24,889 bases of DNA from Apostichopus californicus. Lineage: Eukaryota > Echinodermata > Holothuroidea > Aspidochirotida > Stichopodidae. Below are positions 1 to 12,900 of this stretch, in pieces (within the stretch, counting starts at the first letter, position 1; each line of letters opens with the position of its first letter). The stretch covers positions 1 to 24,889 of the forward strand of contig JAIPMN010002506.1 in assembly GCA_020650975.1 (NCBI GenBank). Direction: 5' to 3'. The position numbers were made by a program, and so were the translations under genes. The notes under the pieces are model-generated. The model had not been told where the DNA came from, did no database searches, and saw only the letters and a program-made list of their open reading frames with translations.

Positions 1-135
1 CAAAGCTTGACATTTACGCTAATTCTGTTAAGGGAAAAATTATCGAAATATCGCGATAATTTTTGAACTATTTATCGTGACGGTAAAAAGCTAATATCGC
101 CCGCAATACAGGCACAGTATAATACCATGTGTGAA
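1..135. repeat. Copy of a repeat also present at 4241-4375
   Basis: The first ~115 bases match 4241-4360, inside the TA-flanked element of intron 3, with only small indels. Shared blocks include GACATTTACGCTAATTCTGT, ATATCGCGATAA, TTTGAACTATTTATCGTGAC and GGTAAAAAGC. Similarity fades by about 135. The left part of this copy lies outside the window, and no matching terminal repeat is visible to its right. Confidence 0.85.
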
Positions 136-510
136 GAAAATGGCTGTACACGTGCGGACCTGAGAGAGCAAACTGGCCTTGTGTTGTCAATGTTATTACG
201 GTACTTTCTAGAACGACCATTTGCGTCTTTTAGGGTCAACATACTTTCACACGGGATCTCACCATGCCATTGATCGATGCACATGTACGGGTGATATATG
301 TCGCAAATATAAACTGAGAAAACGAATTGACGACACTATCATGAGTTCATGACTATTGGCCTACTACTATCATTATGTTGAACACATTATTTATGCCTAA
401 AACATCGTTTCTCTGTTTTTTATTGATAGTTTGCAGTACATTACTCAGTTCTTTACATATTTTAAAATAATTTTCATGTTTAAAATGTATTTGATTTTTT
501 TTTTTAATTT
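136..510. other. Intronic DNA, nothing recognised
   Basis: Part of the intron upstream of the first visible exon. No ORF with family features and no repeat with a partner in the window. Confidence 0.5.
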
Positions 511-597
511 TCCGTTTAAACGGTTTGTGATTTTCTAAACGGATAGTGAATTTGCGGCCGGTTAAACGGTTAACCGTTTAAACGGTCACACCCTTAG
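511..597. mobile_element. Probable terminal region of a DNA transposon (AAACGGTT-rich end)
   Basis: Several copies of AAACGGTT/AACCGTTT are packed together, including a perfect 20-bp palindrome at 562-581, ending in CACACCCTTAG. Read from the other strand this is CTAAGGGTGTGACCGTTTAA, which looks like a hAT-type terminus with subterminal repeats. The partner end is not in the window, so neither boundary nor target duplication can be proved. Superfamily is a guess. Confidence 0.4.
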
Positions 598-805
598 TCG
601 AAGGTACAGTAGTTTTAATACTTGGTGCTTAAGTGTCAGTGAAATATAGTACAAGTTCAGGACTTTAATCTATGCTATTTTCTTTATCTGTGGATGGAAA
701 TATACATTTAATGAGAACCAATCCATGTGTAAGACATATAAGACTATATTCAAAGTTGATTTAACTGCCTTGTGATATATTTCTTCTGTTTGTCTCTACG
801 TCTAG

Positions 806-937
806 ATCACCAATCATTGCCTGATATTCAGACACTTTGTTCATCTTCCAACATCAACCAACATAAAAATTGCTTGTTTCGTAATCAAAGAAGCACCCTC
901 TTGCAAGGTGGATGGCAGCCCAGTTATCTGCAAAATG
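806..937 (+). CDS. YME1L1: YME1L exon 1 of window: N-terminal matrix-side region
   Basis: Acceptor TCTACGTCTAG precedes 806 and donor GTCAGT begins at 938. The reading frame starts at 808 ([11 protein letters not shown]...) and 43 codons are open, ending QPSYLQN plus one base. This part is poorly conserved in the family. It was assigned because it joins in phase to the conserved SRGFKT exon and has human-like basic, Ser/Asn-rich composition. Two bases (806-807) belong to a codon started in an exon upstream of the window. A later donor (GTAAAT at 942) is possible but would break the phase. Confidence 0.72.
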
Positions 938-3900
938 GTCAGTAAATGTGGGTGATTTATTGTTATATGTTTGGTTAAAAGGGATATGTTAATCGCCCAA
1001 CTACCCCCCCCCCCCCCCCTTCAAAGGGGTTACATGTGCTGAAGTGACTGCTATGTTTCTTGAACTGTTTTGAAATATTATTAGCAAGGCAGTGTTTACA
1101 GTGTTATCATGGATGCACAGTTCTAGACAAGGCAGTTATTTACTGTGTTTCAGTGCCATCTGGTGATACTTGAATATACCAAACTTCATGTTTCTTTCAA
1201 TAGTTGGAAATAATTAGGTAGAGTCTATTGTTTTCACATATGGAAGGTGGTTATTATTTTAAAATTTAGGCCCATTTAAGTTATCCTTTGAATAATTCAT
1301 GAACTGAAAGCTATGAAGTTTTAATTATATGTAATGAAAAGCTGTTTTTTTAAGGTGTCAGGGGCCGGGGGGGGGGGGCAGGAGGACCACTTTCCTGTCA
1401 TTTTTCAGGTTGTACTGAATGAAACTGGGGTGTGATCCCTTGTTCCAACAGTTTGTAAGATACTGTGGTTTCTGACTGGCACCCTAGCGAAGAATGTTCT
1501 ATATAGATCATCACCAACAGAGACATGGATATCTCCATTAGTAGAGGTCACTGGTTCAAATGCCATTATCATCAATAATTTCTTTGCTCAATTGAATTGT
1601 TAATTCTTGATGACAAACTCAAATGTTTCATAGGTATTGCTCCAAGTAGAGGGTTCAAAACAAAGAGATCCAGTAGCAAAAACAAGTTAACTTCCACACG
1701 GCTAAGAGAACAAGAAGGTTTCCTTTCTGCATTATTCAGTGTGAGTTGCTTAATCAAATTTTCCTTTTTCCTTGAAAATTGTCTAAGTTTGGAACCTTAC
1801 TAGACTGTACTAACTTAAGGTGTTACCTGCAAGCCATTTAGCTCATTGCATCTGAAGTTGTACATATTAGTCATTGCTGTCCATTGTTATGATAGTTGTG
1901 AACACCTACTGGTTGGCCTAAACCATTCCCACCCAACCCAACCTCACCCATCCTTTCCTATTATTAGATGGTCATTTAAGAGAATTATGAGTATTATAAG
2001 ACTTAACTTCCCAAAATCATTCTTCACAATGGTCTGGAAAAGACCTAATTCCCAGATAAGAAAGATAACTTTAATTAGGAGGAAACATTTCATGGTGAGC
2101 TGTGAGGTATATACATGATATATGTGTATTACGATAGACCTTTCAGGTTTGTGAGGGGAAACTTCCATAGAGGGCTATCAAGTTTTTCACAGTACAAGCT
2201 TTTATTTTCTTTCCTCCAAACCTACCTTGCATTGTTCTCAACCCCCACCCCATATCAGTGTAGCTAACTGGAAAACTTGTCTGTGTCACTTGGAGAACAG
2301 AGAAGAGAAATTGTTAACACCGGAGAGTTATTAACATATAGTTAGTTTATTCTTTATTACATCCATTAGTGAGACCTCCATAAGACCTTTATAATAACAC
2401 CTGAAGCCACTCCATCCCATTTAACCAAGTAGTATATATGCAACAATAGATGTACCTTTTACATCATTGCTTACTTTCTATCTTTTTTCCTTCTAAGTGG
2501 CGAAACAAAGAACCACCCCAACAGCTGGCAGACAAAGTGGACCACGCCCTCTCCAAGAGTGAATCTTTAGTCTCTGATCAAAACTCCTTCAAGACAGGCT
2601 TCTTGGAGGGGTACCTGAAAGGAAAGGATGATCCTAAGAAATCTGAGCGTTGGAAGGGGTGGACTACTTTCATTGTGATAGGAATCCTAGGCTACATCTA
2701 CCTCAAGATGATGTCCGTCTTCTGTAAGTTTACTTCATTTGAGAGATAATTGGGTTATGAGTGCCCATAGTGATATGATCTCTCAAACAAATCTGATAAA
2801 GTTCTAGGAGCAACAAACTTCTTTCATTGCTATAGACATACCAAGCTGCATTTACATCAGGATGATATCAATGTATTGTAAGTTTGCTTGTATTTCATTT
2901 GAGGACAATTTGATCATGAGTAGCCATAGTGATATAACAGTAACTTGCATCATATAAAGATGATTTATCAGCAAGTTATTGATACATGTACAGTACCGCC
3001 AATAAGTAACTTGGTAAACCGCGGTCTTTTTTTGCGCTCAGTGCATTTAACCGCGCTCTATCTTTTGTTAAAACCCGCATTTAAATGCATTTAAATGCGG
3101 GTAATTGCAGGGAACTGTTTATCAGAGCGCAGATTCCGTCGGAAGGCTTCCCTAATTCTATTCATGCCCACTAGAAGTGTGAAGTTCATTGTTACCGTCA
3201 GACGGTCAATGGCTGTAATCCTACTTAATTCCTTCCAATCCGGTAACAAAAGAATATCGATCGTCGCTGGTAGAAGGAAGACCAAAGGTTTATACTCGGT
3301 GTTAAGCATTTATCTTAAACTGTTTAAATTCAACATACAATACAAATGTCCGCGCAAAAATATGTGCGCAAAATAGTTGACCATTAAAACCCCCAAAAAA
3401 GGAATTCACATTTTACCTGTACGAGGAAAATCATTGGTACAGCAGGCTGTCGTCTGATGATTTGCATGCTACAGTACTGTATAACATTCTTACAATGTGC
3501 GTGAAACACTTGTTCTTAGTTAAACTTGGCAACTCGCCAAGAAATGATTGTCAGTGGAACGTCTATACATAGCGAAACAGCGAACAATATCCAATTCACC
3601 GAGTCTTGTCTCGTATTCATAAGCCTACGAACACGTTTCCTAGCCTACAGTAATGTGCCTAAAGTCCACACAAAACACGGGGCCTGATGTTACTACTAAA
3701 AATGATATGTTACCCCAAATTTCCCGAAAGGATAAAACACGAAGTTTCCTTCTTGCTTTTTATTACTTCTGGTAACCAGAACATATCGGGGAATAAAATA
3801 AACATGTATAAGAAAGGTTTCCCCTTCAACACGAAACTATTCTCGTTTAAAACAAGTTTTACTCGCGCAGCACAGTACCATTCATAATTTGCATATTACA

Positions 3901-6900
3901 ACAAATTTACACTCGGCGTCCAGATGGCGGGAAAATGTAACATCATGTTCAATTTGTTGTGTCGTTCCCACGGTGCGATGAACTTGTTGTCAAGTTCGAA
4001 TGTCGATGACCTACTTATGTTCTGTTACCAATGTCAGTGGGAATTATGTGTGTAAAAACTTGTGTTTTTCCACGTGTCATATATACATAGAAGTTTTACG
4101 TAAGCGGAGCGAATTTCGGGGAGGCTCTTTGATTGTGAGTAAGCACTTATCTAAGCATCAGTATTTGTGAAAAATATCGTAAGGTTTTTCAGATGTTCTC
4201 TTTGAATGTCCCTCCATATATCTCTCTTTCTCCGTCCACTCAAAGCTCGACATTTACGCTAATTCTGTTAGGGGGAAATTATCGTAAATATCGAAATATC
4301 GCGATAACTTTTGAACTATTTATCGTGACGGTAAAAAGCAAATATTGCCCAGCACTACCTCCACACTATGAATAGCGTTGTATCGATCGGTTCACTCCCA
4401 TTGTGTCGGTGGTGAATAGCGAGCGCGGGGAATTTGCGTTCCTTTATTTGGAGTGCGGGGAAAGTAGCGTTCCTTTATTTGAAGCAAGGTTAATTGCAGT
4501 TAAGCTGCGTTTTGCGCTGAATCGCGCTAATCTTTACCAAGTTACTTATTGGCGGTACTGTAGGTCCACTTAAGTGCAAGAACCTTGCTGACCACTTGAA
4601 CACAATAATGCTCAAAAGTTGGAAACATTGTGTTCAATGATTGTTTTTGAATGTTCTTGTACAAAAAGTGGCAAGGAACCACTTATGTAATATACTCTAT
4701 GGGTTCCCAGTATTGGGTTTGGAATGAAGAGCTTTCCTTGAGGTTGCTTAAAAGTTAGGCTACAAAGCAGATACAATGGAGTGTGAGAAACTGGAGTAAA
4801 CACCTCCGCTGTTTAAATTCTGGGGATATCTCCATAAGGGATTTGCAGAGAAAATTAAATATATATTCCAAACATTTGCATGGCACTAAGGTCAGTGGCT
4901 AATGTGTTTACATGTCTGTGGTTTGGACCTCATGTCTCTTCCTCTCTCTGTAGCTCGGGTATCTATTATCGGTACATCTACCGTTGACACCATTAATGTC
5001 AGTGATGTCTCCTTCAACGATGTTCGAGGGGTAAGATAGATTTATTAAACTTCTCATACAGTTTGTTATAGAAAGTTACAATCTTCCTGCAATGATTATC
5101 GTAATTATATTAATTGCTGCACTTAGTAGTTGCACTTTGTAAAAGAATGTTCTTTGTCCTATTTTTCTATCTGATCTGAGCTGTATTTTGCTCTTTGCTG
5201 TCTATGTCTTATAATGTATACTGTATTATATATTTTGAGATACTACTACATATAAACGTAGTAATAACTCTAAATATAGTAAGCAGAACACATTAAGTAA
5301 GATTAAGTAGGATTAAAACTATTTTTGAACACAACTCAAATGCACTGATAGCATGGATTGCAAATTTGCTTTTGGTGCTGATACTACTTGCTGTTATGCC
5401 TTAATTGCCTTTGTGCCCTGTAAAAGTTTTGAAAATTGCCTTTGGTGCCCAGTAAACTTTGTGAAAATTGCCTTGGTGTCCTATTGGTGTCCTATTGAAA
5501 GCTTAAAGTTGCTGTTGTGCTCTACCATGGCAATGAAAATCCAAGGCAATTTGTAACTTGCCTATAAATGTTGCCGTACACCTCTCTTAATTTAAGCCCT
5601 GCTTTGAAATAAGTAAAGCACCTCAAGTACAGCCATTTACACATGTGTCATATTCCTTTATGTTTACACTATGGCAGATTGATGAAGCTAAGAATGAATT
5701 GGAGCATGTGGTTAATTATCTGAAAGATCCTGAGAAGTACACCAATCTTGGAGGGAAACTTCCCAAAGGTAAAGTGACACTACTGTAGTAAAGACAGCTG
5801 GTTTCGTTTGCGTCGTGCCCTGCAATGGTCAGTTCATTGCTTTATTTGCTTTCTTTCACATGATTGAAGGTGCAGCACTGTTCCAGTGTATTCTTTCCCA
5901 AATTGTCTTGGGTACCACAGAAAAATGAAATTTTATAACTAGAATTTGGTTTGTCATAGTTAGCTGCTTTAACCAAACAACTGATCAAAGCCTTTATCAG
6001 TCAATAAATAAATCAATCAGTCAGTCAATAAATGCTCACATTTTTAATACATTTATTGACTTTGTATAGGTGTTCTGCTAGTGGGTATTCCAGGGACAGG
6101 AAAGACATTACTTGCCAGAGCTGTGGCTGGAGAAGCCAATGTACCCTTCTATTATGCATCCGGTTCAGACTTTGATAATATGTTTGTCGGTTCTGGTGCC
6201 AAGAAAGTCAGAGATGTGTTTGGTAAGTAGGAGTTATATGCAGATAATAGGAATGATGTTGCAGAGTTATTGCTGCCTGATGTTGCTATGTGATATATAC
6301 ATATGTATAACCTGTTCGAGCAAGTTACGATACATTTCCTGCATAAAGATATGTTTGCAAAATTAACAAGTTTTCATGACCAGTGAACAGGCCAGCTAGT
6401 TTCACAGATGGATGCATCGGTGTCTCCTTGTTTTGTTGTTGTTCATTGTGTTATTACGTCTTCAACAAATTTAATTACTAAACGTTACTGGAAGTACATC
6501 GGTCTTTATGATTTCTAGGCAGTTTTCATGCATATACTCTTCAGAGCTTTTACTCTGTATTTCAGTGGTCACCATGCCCTTTTTTAACTGATTTATTGTT
6601 GGCTTATATTGCAGCGGAAGCCAAACTGACCACTCCCTGTGTTATTTTTATTGATGAGCTTGACTCTGTCGGTGGCAAGCGGGTTGATTCCCCGTTGCAC
6701 CCATACGCCAGACAAACCATCAATCAGCTCCTGTCTGAAATGGATGGATTCAAACAAAACGAAGGCATCGTGGTTTTGGCTGCCACTAATTTTGCTGAGT
6801 CGTTGGATAAGTAAGTAGACGAGAGATTGGTACAGTGTAATAGGATATATTCCATGTTATTGCTTTTGTGATAAAGCTCCTGGTTGCATTTCAAAACAAG

Positions 6901-9900
6901 CCAAGGCACAACCACAGTCCACTTCTTACCAGACTTAGTACTAAGAATGTTCTTAGTGTTCATACGAAATGTTAGTGAAGATGCGATAGTCTATAACAAT
7001 TGTTATAAAATGAGCAATTGGTGGGTACTAAACCTCACCAGTTTATGACAAAGCCACATTGGTCTATGTTTTGGATAAGCTGGTATGAAAGCGTTGTAGT
7101 CATTTGCTTGACGATGAATGTATTCAATATTTTCAAAAGAAATATACAAATAGGCATCACGCTCACACACTTATTTAGAACAGATGTTGCATCTATTTCA
7201 GGTTTCCTGCAGTTGTTTTACAATTGTTTCCTCTGTTGTGCTATTCAGTAATCTACAATATATTTACTCTTTTTCAGAGCACTAACAAGACCCGGACGAT
7301 TTGATGTGACAGTGACAGTCCCAAGACCTGATGCTAGAGGACGACAGCAGATTTTAGACTTGTATCTTGGGAAGATAAAAGTTGGGCCTGGTGAGGAATA
7401 CTTGTAAAAACTTTATCTAAATGTTGCCATGATTTAATTGCAATTTTGTGGAAATGTTTTCTTTGTTGTTTAGATCTGCACTTCTTGTGGGTGATCTTGA
7501 TCCTGAGCTATTTATTTAAGATTGAGAATATCATAAATATAATCAAAGCATTTCATGTTAGACATACTCTTGACTATTTGTTTTGTTTTTGTGGTTTACT
7601 TTTGTTTTTCTTCATAGATGTGGATGTGGAAGTCTTAGCAAGAGGTACCGTAGGCTTCACAGGTAGGTACCCTCTTAACATGACCTTAGACGTTGACCGC
7701 TGTACTAACCGTTGGGTCATTTATTCACTACAGGTTTCAAAGGCAAAGTGTTGTGGAGAGAAAGAATCAGCATAAGAATGTCATTCCTTAAATCTCTTTC
7801 ATAATTAATGAAAGGAACACTAGGTGGCAGCTGGGACCATTCTCTGCTTAAAATGTTCTGAAGAAATCGTTTTAGTGCTCATTAGTGAGATGAACAGTAG
7901 TCTATACATAACCAAAGGAATTAGTAGCCAGTTGCTGCTAGTATCACTCAAGATTTTGATCATGCCCTCCAACAATCTGTACCAAATGCATTATATTCAA
8001 TTTATTTGCTGTCCTAAGGAATAGTGGACTATGTTAGATTTCTTTTTGAAGCTTTTAGAACCCTGTTTAATCATCATTGGTCCTAGGAGGTAGTTAAAGA
8101 TGTTGTTGATAGGATATAAGAAACACTGGTTAAAAGATGCCAATATTAACATACATTATCCATAAAAGTAACAATTTGTCCACAGGAGCTGATTTGCAGA
8201 ACCTGGTCAACCAAGCCGCTCTGGAGGCAGCACGGAGGGAGAAGGAATATGTGGATATGTCTGACATGGAGTTTGCTAAGGATAAAATATTAATGGGTAA
8301 GTTACTTAAAGCAATGGCAAGATCATGGGCAAATAGGTAAGAACTCCACACAACATGGGTAAGAGAATTGTTAATATAAGGTGAGAATACTATCCAGTGA
8401 GGGTCATAACAATACAACTTTAACTTGTCAAGAGTAATACATCCAAAACATAACAAGCTTTAAATGTGGTTGAAAGTGCTGATATGGGTAAGAACATGGT
8501 CACCTTTGAAATAAAAGTCATATTAGTGTAAGATCCTGATGGGTAAAAGTAGTTGATAACAATGGCCCAAAAAACCCATATGTTATTAAGAGTACAAAGA
8601 TTCTTGTTGTATTTTTAGCATTCCTTGGAAGAATCGTGAAATTTTCTCCCCTTTGTAATATTAATTTCTAAGCTTCTTATTAATAAAATGTTTGAAATTA
8701 TAGTTGAAATAAATGAAAAAGTACTGAATTTAATCTGCATGGTCTACCTGCAGTCTTAACATTTATCAGTAAATCCTAATTCACAACATGAAGCTTGTTT
8801 CTATGCTATTGTCATCCCAGTTAATACATCAACCGGCAGTCTTTACATTTTATCAGTAAACCCTAATTCACAACATGAAGCTTGTTTCTATGCTATTGTC
8901 ATCCCAGTTAATACATCAACCTGCAGTCTTTACAATTTATCAGTAAACCATAATTCACAACATGAAGCTTGTTTCTATGCTATTGTCATCCCAGTTAATA
9001 CATCAACCTGCAGTCTTTACATTTTATAAGTAAACCATAATTCACAACATGAAGCTTGTTTCTATGCTATTGTCATCCCAGTTAATACATCAACCTGCAG
9101 TCTTTACATTTTATCAGTAAACCCTAATTCACAACATGAAGCTTGTTTCTATGCTATTGTCATCCCAGTTAATACATCAACCTGCAGTCTTTACATTTTA
9201 TCAGTAAACCCTAATTCACAACATGAAGCTTGTTTCTATGCTATTGTCATCCCAGTTAATACATCAACCTGCAGTCTTTACATTTTATCAGTAAACCATA
9301 ATTCACAACATGAAGCTTGTTTCTATGCTATTGTCATCCCAGTTAATACATCAACCTGCAGTCTTTACATTTTATAAGTAAACCCTAATTCACAACATGA
9401 AGCTTTTTTCTATGCTATTGTCATCCCAGTTAATACATCAACCTGCAGTCTTTACATTTTATCAGTAAACCCTAATTCACAACATGAAGCTTGTTTCTAT
9501 GCTATTGTCATCCCAGTTAATACATCAACCTGCAGTCTTAACATTTTATCAGTAAACCCTAATTCACAACATGAAGCTTGTTTCTATGCTATTGTCATCA
9601 GGGGCGTATCCAGGATTTTCCAATAGGGGGGGGCGGGGCGTCAGGCATGAATGATCGCCGTCCTGGGGGATGGGTCTAAGGGGAGGGGTTGACAATTTTT
9701 GCTTTCGAAGAAGGGCTGAAATGCAAAATGGTGCCATATGTGATCCATTTTTCGACCTTAATACTAAGCAACATTTCCAGTAAAAATGGACACAAAATGC
9801 ACATTTTAGTATGGCTGGCATGTCACTTAGTGTTTGTAAAACTTGTGACCGACTGGGAAATCTGGTGATTGCCAAGTTTCACCATCAAAGCCTTTAAGAA

Positions 9901-12900
9901 GGTCGTCATCAATTTTTTTTTTTTTTTTGCTTAACTTTTTTTGTTTTTGGTGACGGCCAATAGGGGGGACGCGCGCCTGTTGTGCCCCCCCTGGATACGC
10001 CCCTGGTCATCCCAGTTAATACATCAACCTTCAGTCTTTACATTTTATCAGTAAACCCTAATTCACAACATGAAGCTTGTTTCTATGCTATTTTCATCAC
10101 AGTTAATACATCAACCGGCCGTCTTTATATTTCATCAGTAAACCCTAATGCACAACATGAAGCTTGTTTCTATGCTATTGTCATCCCAGTTAATACATCA
10201 ACCTGCAGTCTTAACATTTTATCAGTAAACCCTAATTCACAACATGAAGCTTGTTTCTATGCTATTGTCAGTTAAATCAAATCAGCTGGCAGACAAATGA
10301 ATCAGCCAACAGCTTACTCTTTTAGCCTATCTACCATTTAATCTCAGCTAAACTTTGTAATTATTTACAATATGCCCTTTATATTGCCAATACTCTAAAA
10401 GTCTAATCATTTGATACATTACAGGCCCAGAAAGGAAGAGTGCCCAAATTGATGTGAAGAATCTTGAAATCACAGCTTACCATGAAGGAGGTCATGCATT
10501 GGTTGCCTTCTACACTCAGGATGCTAGACCTATAAATAAAGCCACCATCATGCCCAGAGGCCCAACTTTAGGTCATGTAAGTTATAATTATGATAAAGTA
10601 GTGGTCTGTAATCCGTTTCTTTCCAATATTTTCATTCTTGGCTATGATTGGCTGATATGGTATCATGCGATCATTCCTGACTATCCATTATGTTTCCAAT
10701 ATGGATAGTAGCCTTAATTAGCAGCACAAATTGCTAGAAGTACATTACTGTTGGATGGTACATAGATGATCATTTGTTGCTATGCAACAGGGTGCAGTGT
10801 CACTTTCACAGACATTGACAAATCACATCTTATTTACAACATACATGATTCCTATTGACACAACATACCAAGTGCATATTTTATGCTTTGAACTTTCAAT
10901 TTTAAGCCAATCTGGATACATACATACATACATTCATACTTTTATAAAGCGCAAACTCCATATGATCAATGCGCTAAAATTTACAAGAAGAATAATACAT
11001 ACAAAATGTACAATTAATTAAACAGGTAAGTCTTAAGTTGTTTTTTGAACAGTGTAACAGAATTAGAATTACGTATATGAGAGGGAAGAGAGTTCCACAA
11101 CACAGGACCTGCACTGGAAAAGGTGCCCTCACCCACCCTTTTCTTAGAAGATGATGTAAGAAGCAGGGTCCCATCCGTTGCAGACCTGGTAACAGGACCA
11201 GATAATGGTGCGGTTTTCCGCTGAAGCATGTTAGAGAGATAAGCCGGGCTGCATGGTTCATACATTTATACACATAAAGACATAATTAAAATGGATTCTT
11301 TCACGGATAGGTAACCAATGCAGGGCACGTAGAAGAGGTTTTGGGCTATCTAACCTAGCTGCTGAGAAAATAAATTTAGCACAACGATTTTTAAGGGAGC
11401 AGAACCCCTCTCCAGACTACCTTTAAATTAATTTTAATTTTAATTAATTTTAGGATTTGCCTGTTAATGAAAACCGGGGGGGGGGGGGACTCTTGAAACT
11501 ATCTTTGAAAGTCAAGTGTAAGATAAAAAACATAATTTGATATTTTTGTGTAAAGGTGGAAGGAGGGGGTTGCGAGTTACCACAAGGGGAGCCTGTGCTT
11601 CTTCTGTTGTTTTGACAACTGGTAAATTTATATATTAATACATATATATAAATCTATCTATATATATATCAGATGGCAACCACTTAATGAGGGAACCAGT
11701 AACAAAATAAATAAGGTTCAAATAATTAAATATCCCTTTCTTTATGTAGATCAAACAATGATATTAAACCTCTTATACTAGGTTTTGCAATGGAATATGA
11801 CAGGTAGGATACATTCTTATGTACAACCAACTCAATAATAAACAAAGATTGGATTCTTTCTGGGTTTACAGTCCTGCCTCTAGCAGATATGTGCAGCTCT
11901 CCAATGAATTTGTTATTGGGGCTCTTTGTCTTTCATTCATCCTCATTACTAATTCAAGGAATGTGAGGTTTCAACAATAATCTCTTGAGGTCTCTTTGGT
12001 GTCTCCTATATTGTTGAGATTCTTCTTGGACTACATATGAGCTTGGTTGAGGAGTACAAGCCACAACAATGGCGTGTTTCCATTCTTTCCCAAATCTAAC
12101 CCTGATCGAATCCCCAGGTTTAATTGGAGACAGGCTCTTAGTACCACGGTTGCAATATATAGTTTGCTTTTCTGCTCTTTTGGTTAGTTTCTGTTTGACT
12201 TGTGAAGGATTACAAGGTTTCAAGAGTTTGGGGGAGGTAGGTAGAAGTGTTTGGACAGCTCAGCCTTGCTGACTGCCAATGCCACCCTTTATCCTTCTGG
12301 ATGAGAATTATAAATGCTTTAGAAACTGTAGACAAATTTATATAATTGACCATGGTCAAGAACCTAATTAGTCCTGTAACATTGTTTGGTAGTTTGCATC
12401 AGTTGAACAGCCCTACCTTTCTTATTGTCATGATTTTAATCTTCTAATGTCAATACATGACCTATGTAACTAACTTCCAAGGTAAGCTTAAGATTTTGTA
12501 CTCTACACTTTTGTAGAACTTGCTGAAGTCTTTGATCATGCTCTTTGTCATCAGAACCACACACAAGTATATATATCATCCATTATGACTTCTACACCTG
12601 TTAAATTATCAAACAACTTTGTCATCACACTTTGAAAATTTCTGGGGCTGAATTATGCCAAATGGCTGCCTTATTATCGATACCTCCCAGGCTCCCACTT
12701 GGGTTGTTGAATGTGCATAGTTTGATCTTTGGGTTTCTAGGGCCAATTGCCAGTGACCACAATGTGCATGAAGGGTCAAAAGTACTTTTGCCTTGGATAA
12801 CTTTGAAACAACTTCTTTCATAGGGTAATGAGCTCTTTCTATTCCCTGATTCAGACTTTGTGATCTAAATATATTTGGACACGTTTTGACTTTTCTATTA

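Noticed and set aside
3095..3376. 93-codon ORF inside the TA element as a transposase
   Set aside because: No helix-turn-helix or DDE/D motif is visible, the length is far too short, and its start lies in the palindrome.
8745..10272. CRISPR-like array
   Set aside because: The whole 87-bp unit is repeated with no unique spacers, and the context is a eukaryotic intron.
9982..10275. 97-codon ORF with a repeated 29-residue peptide
   Set aside because: It is only the 87-bp satellite read in an open frame; 87 is divisible by three and copies are near-identical.
11406..11953. Gypsy 3' LTR
   Set aside because: Position fits, but there is no matching direct repeat upstream of gag and no clear TG...CA ends.
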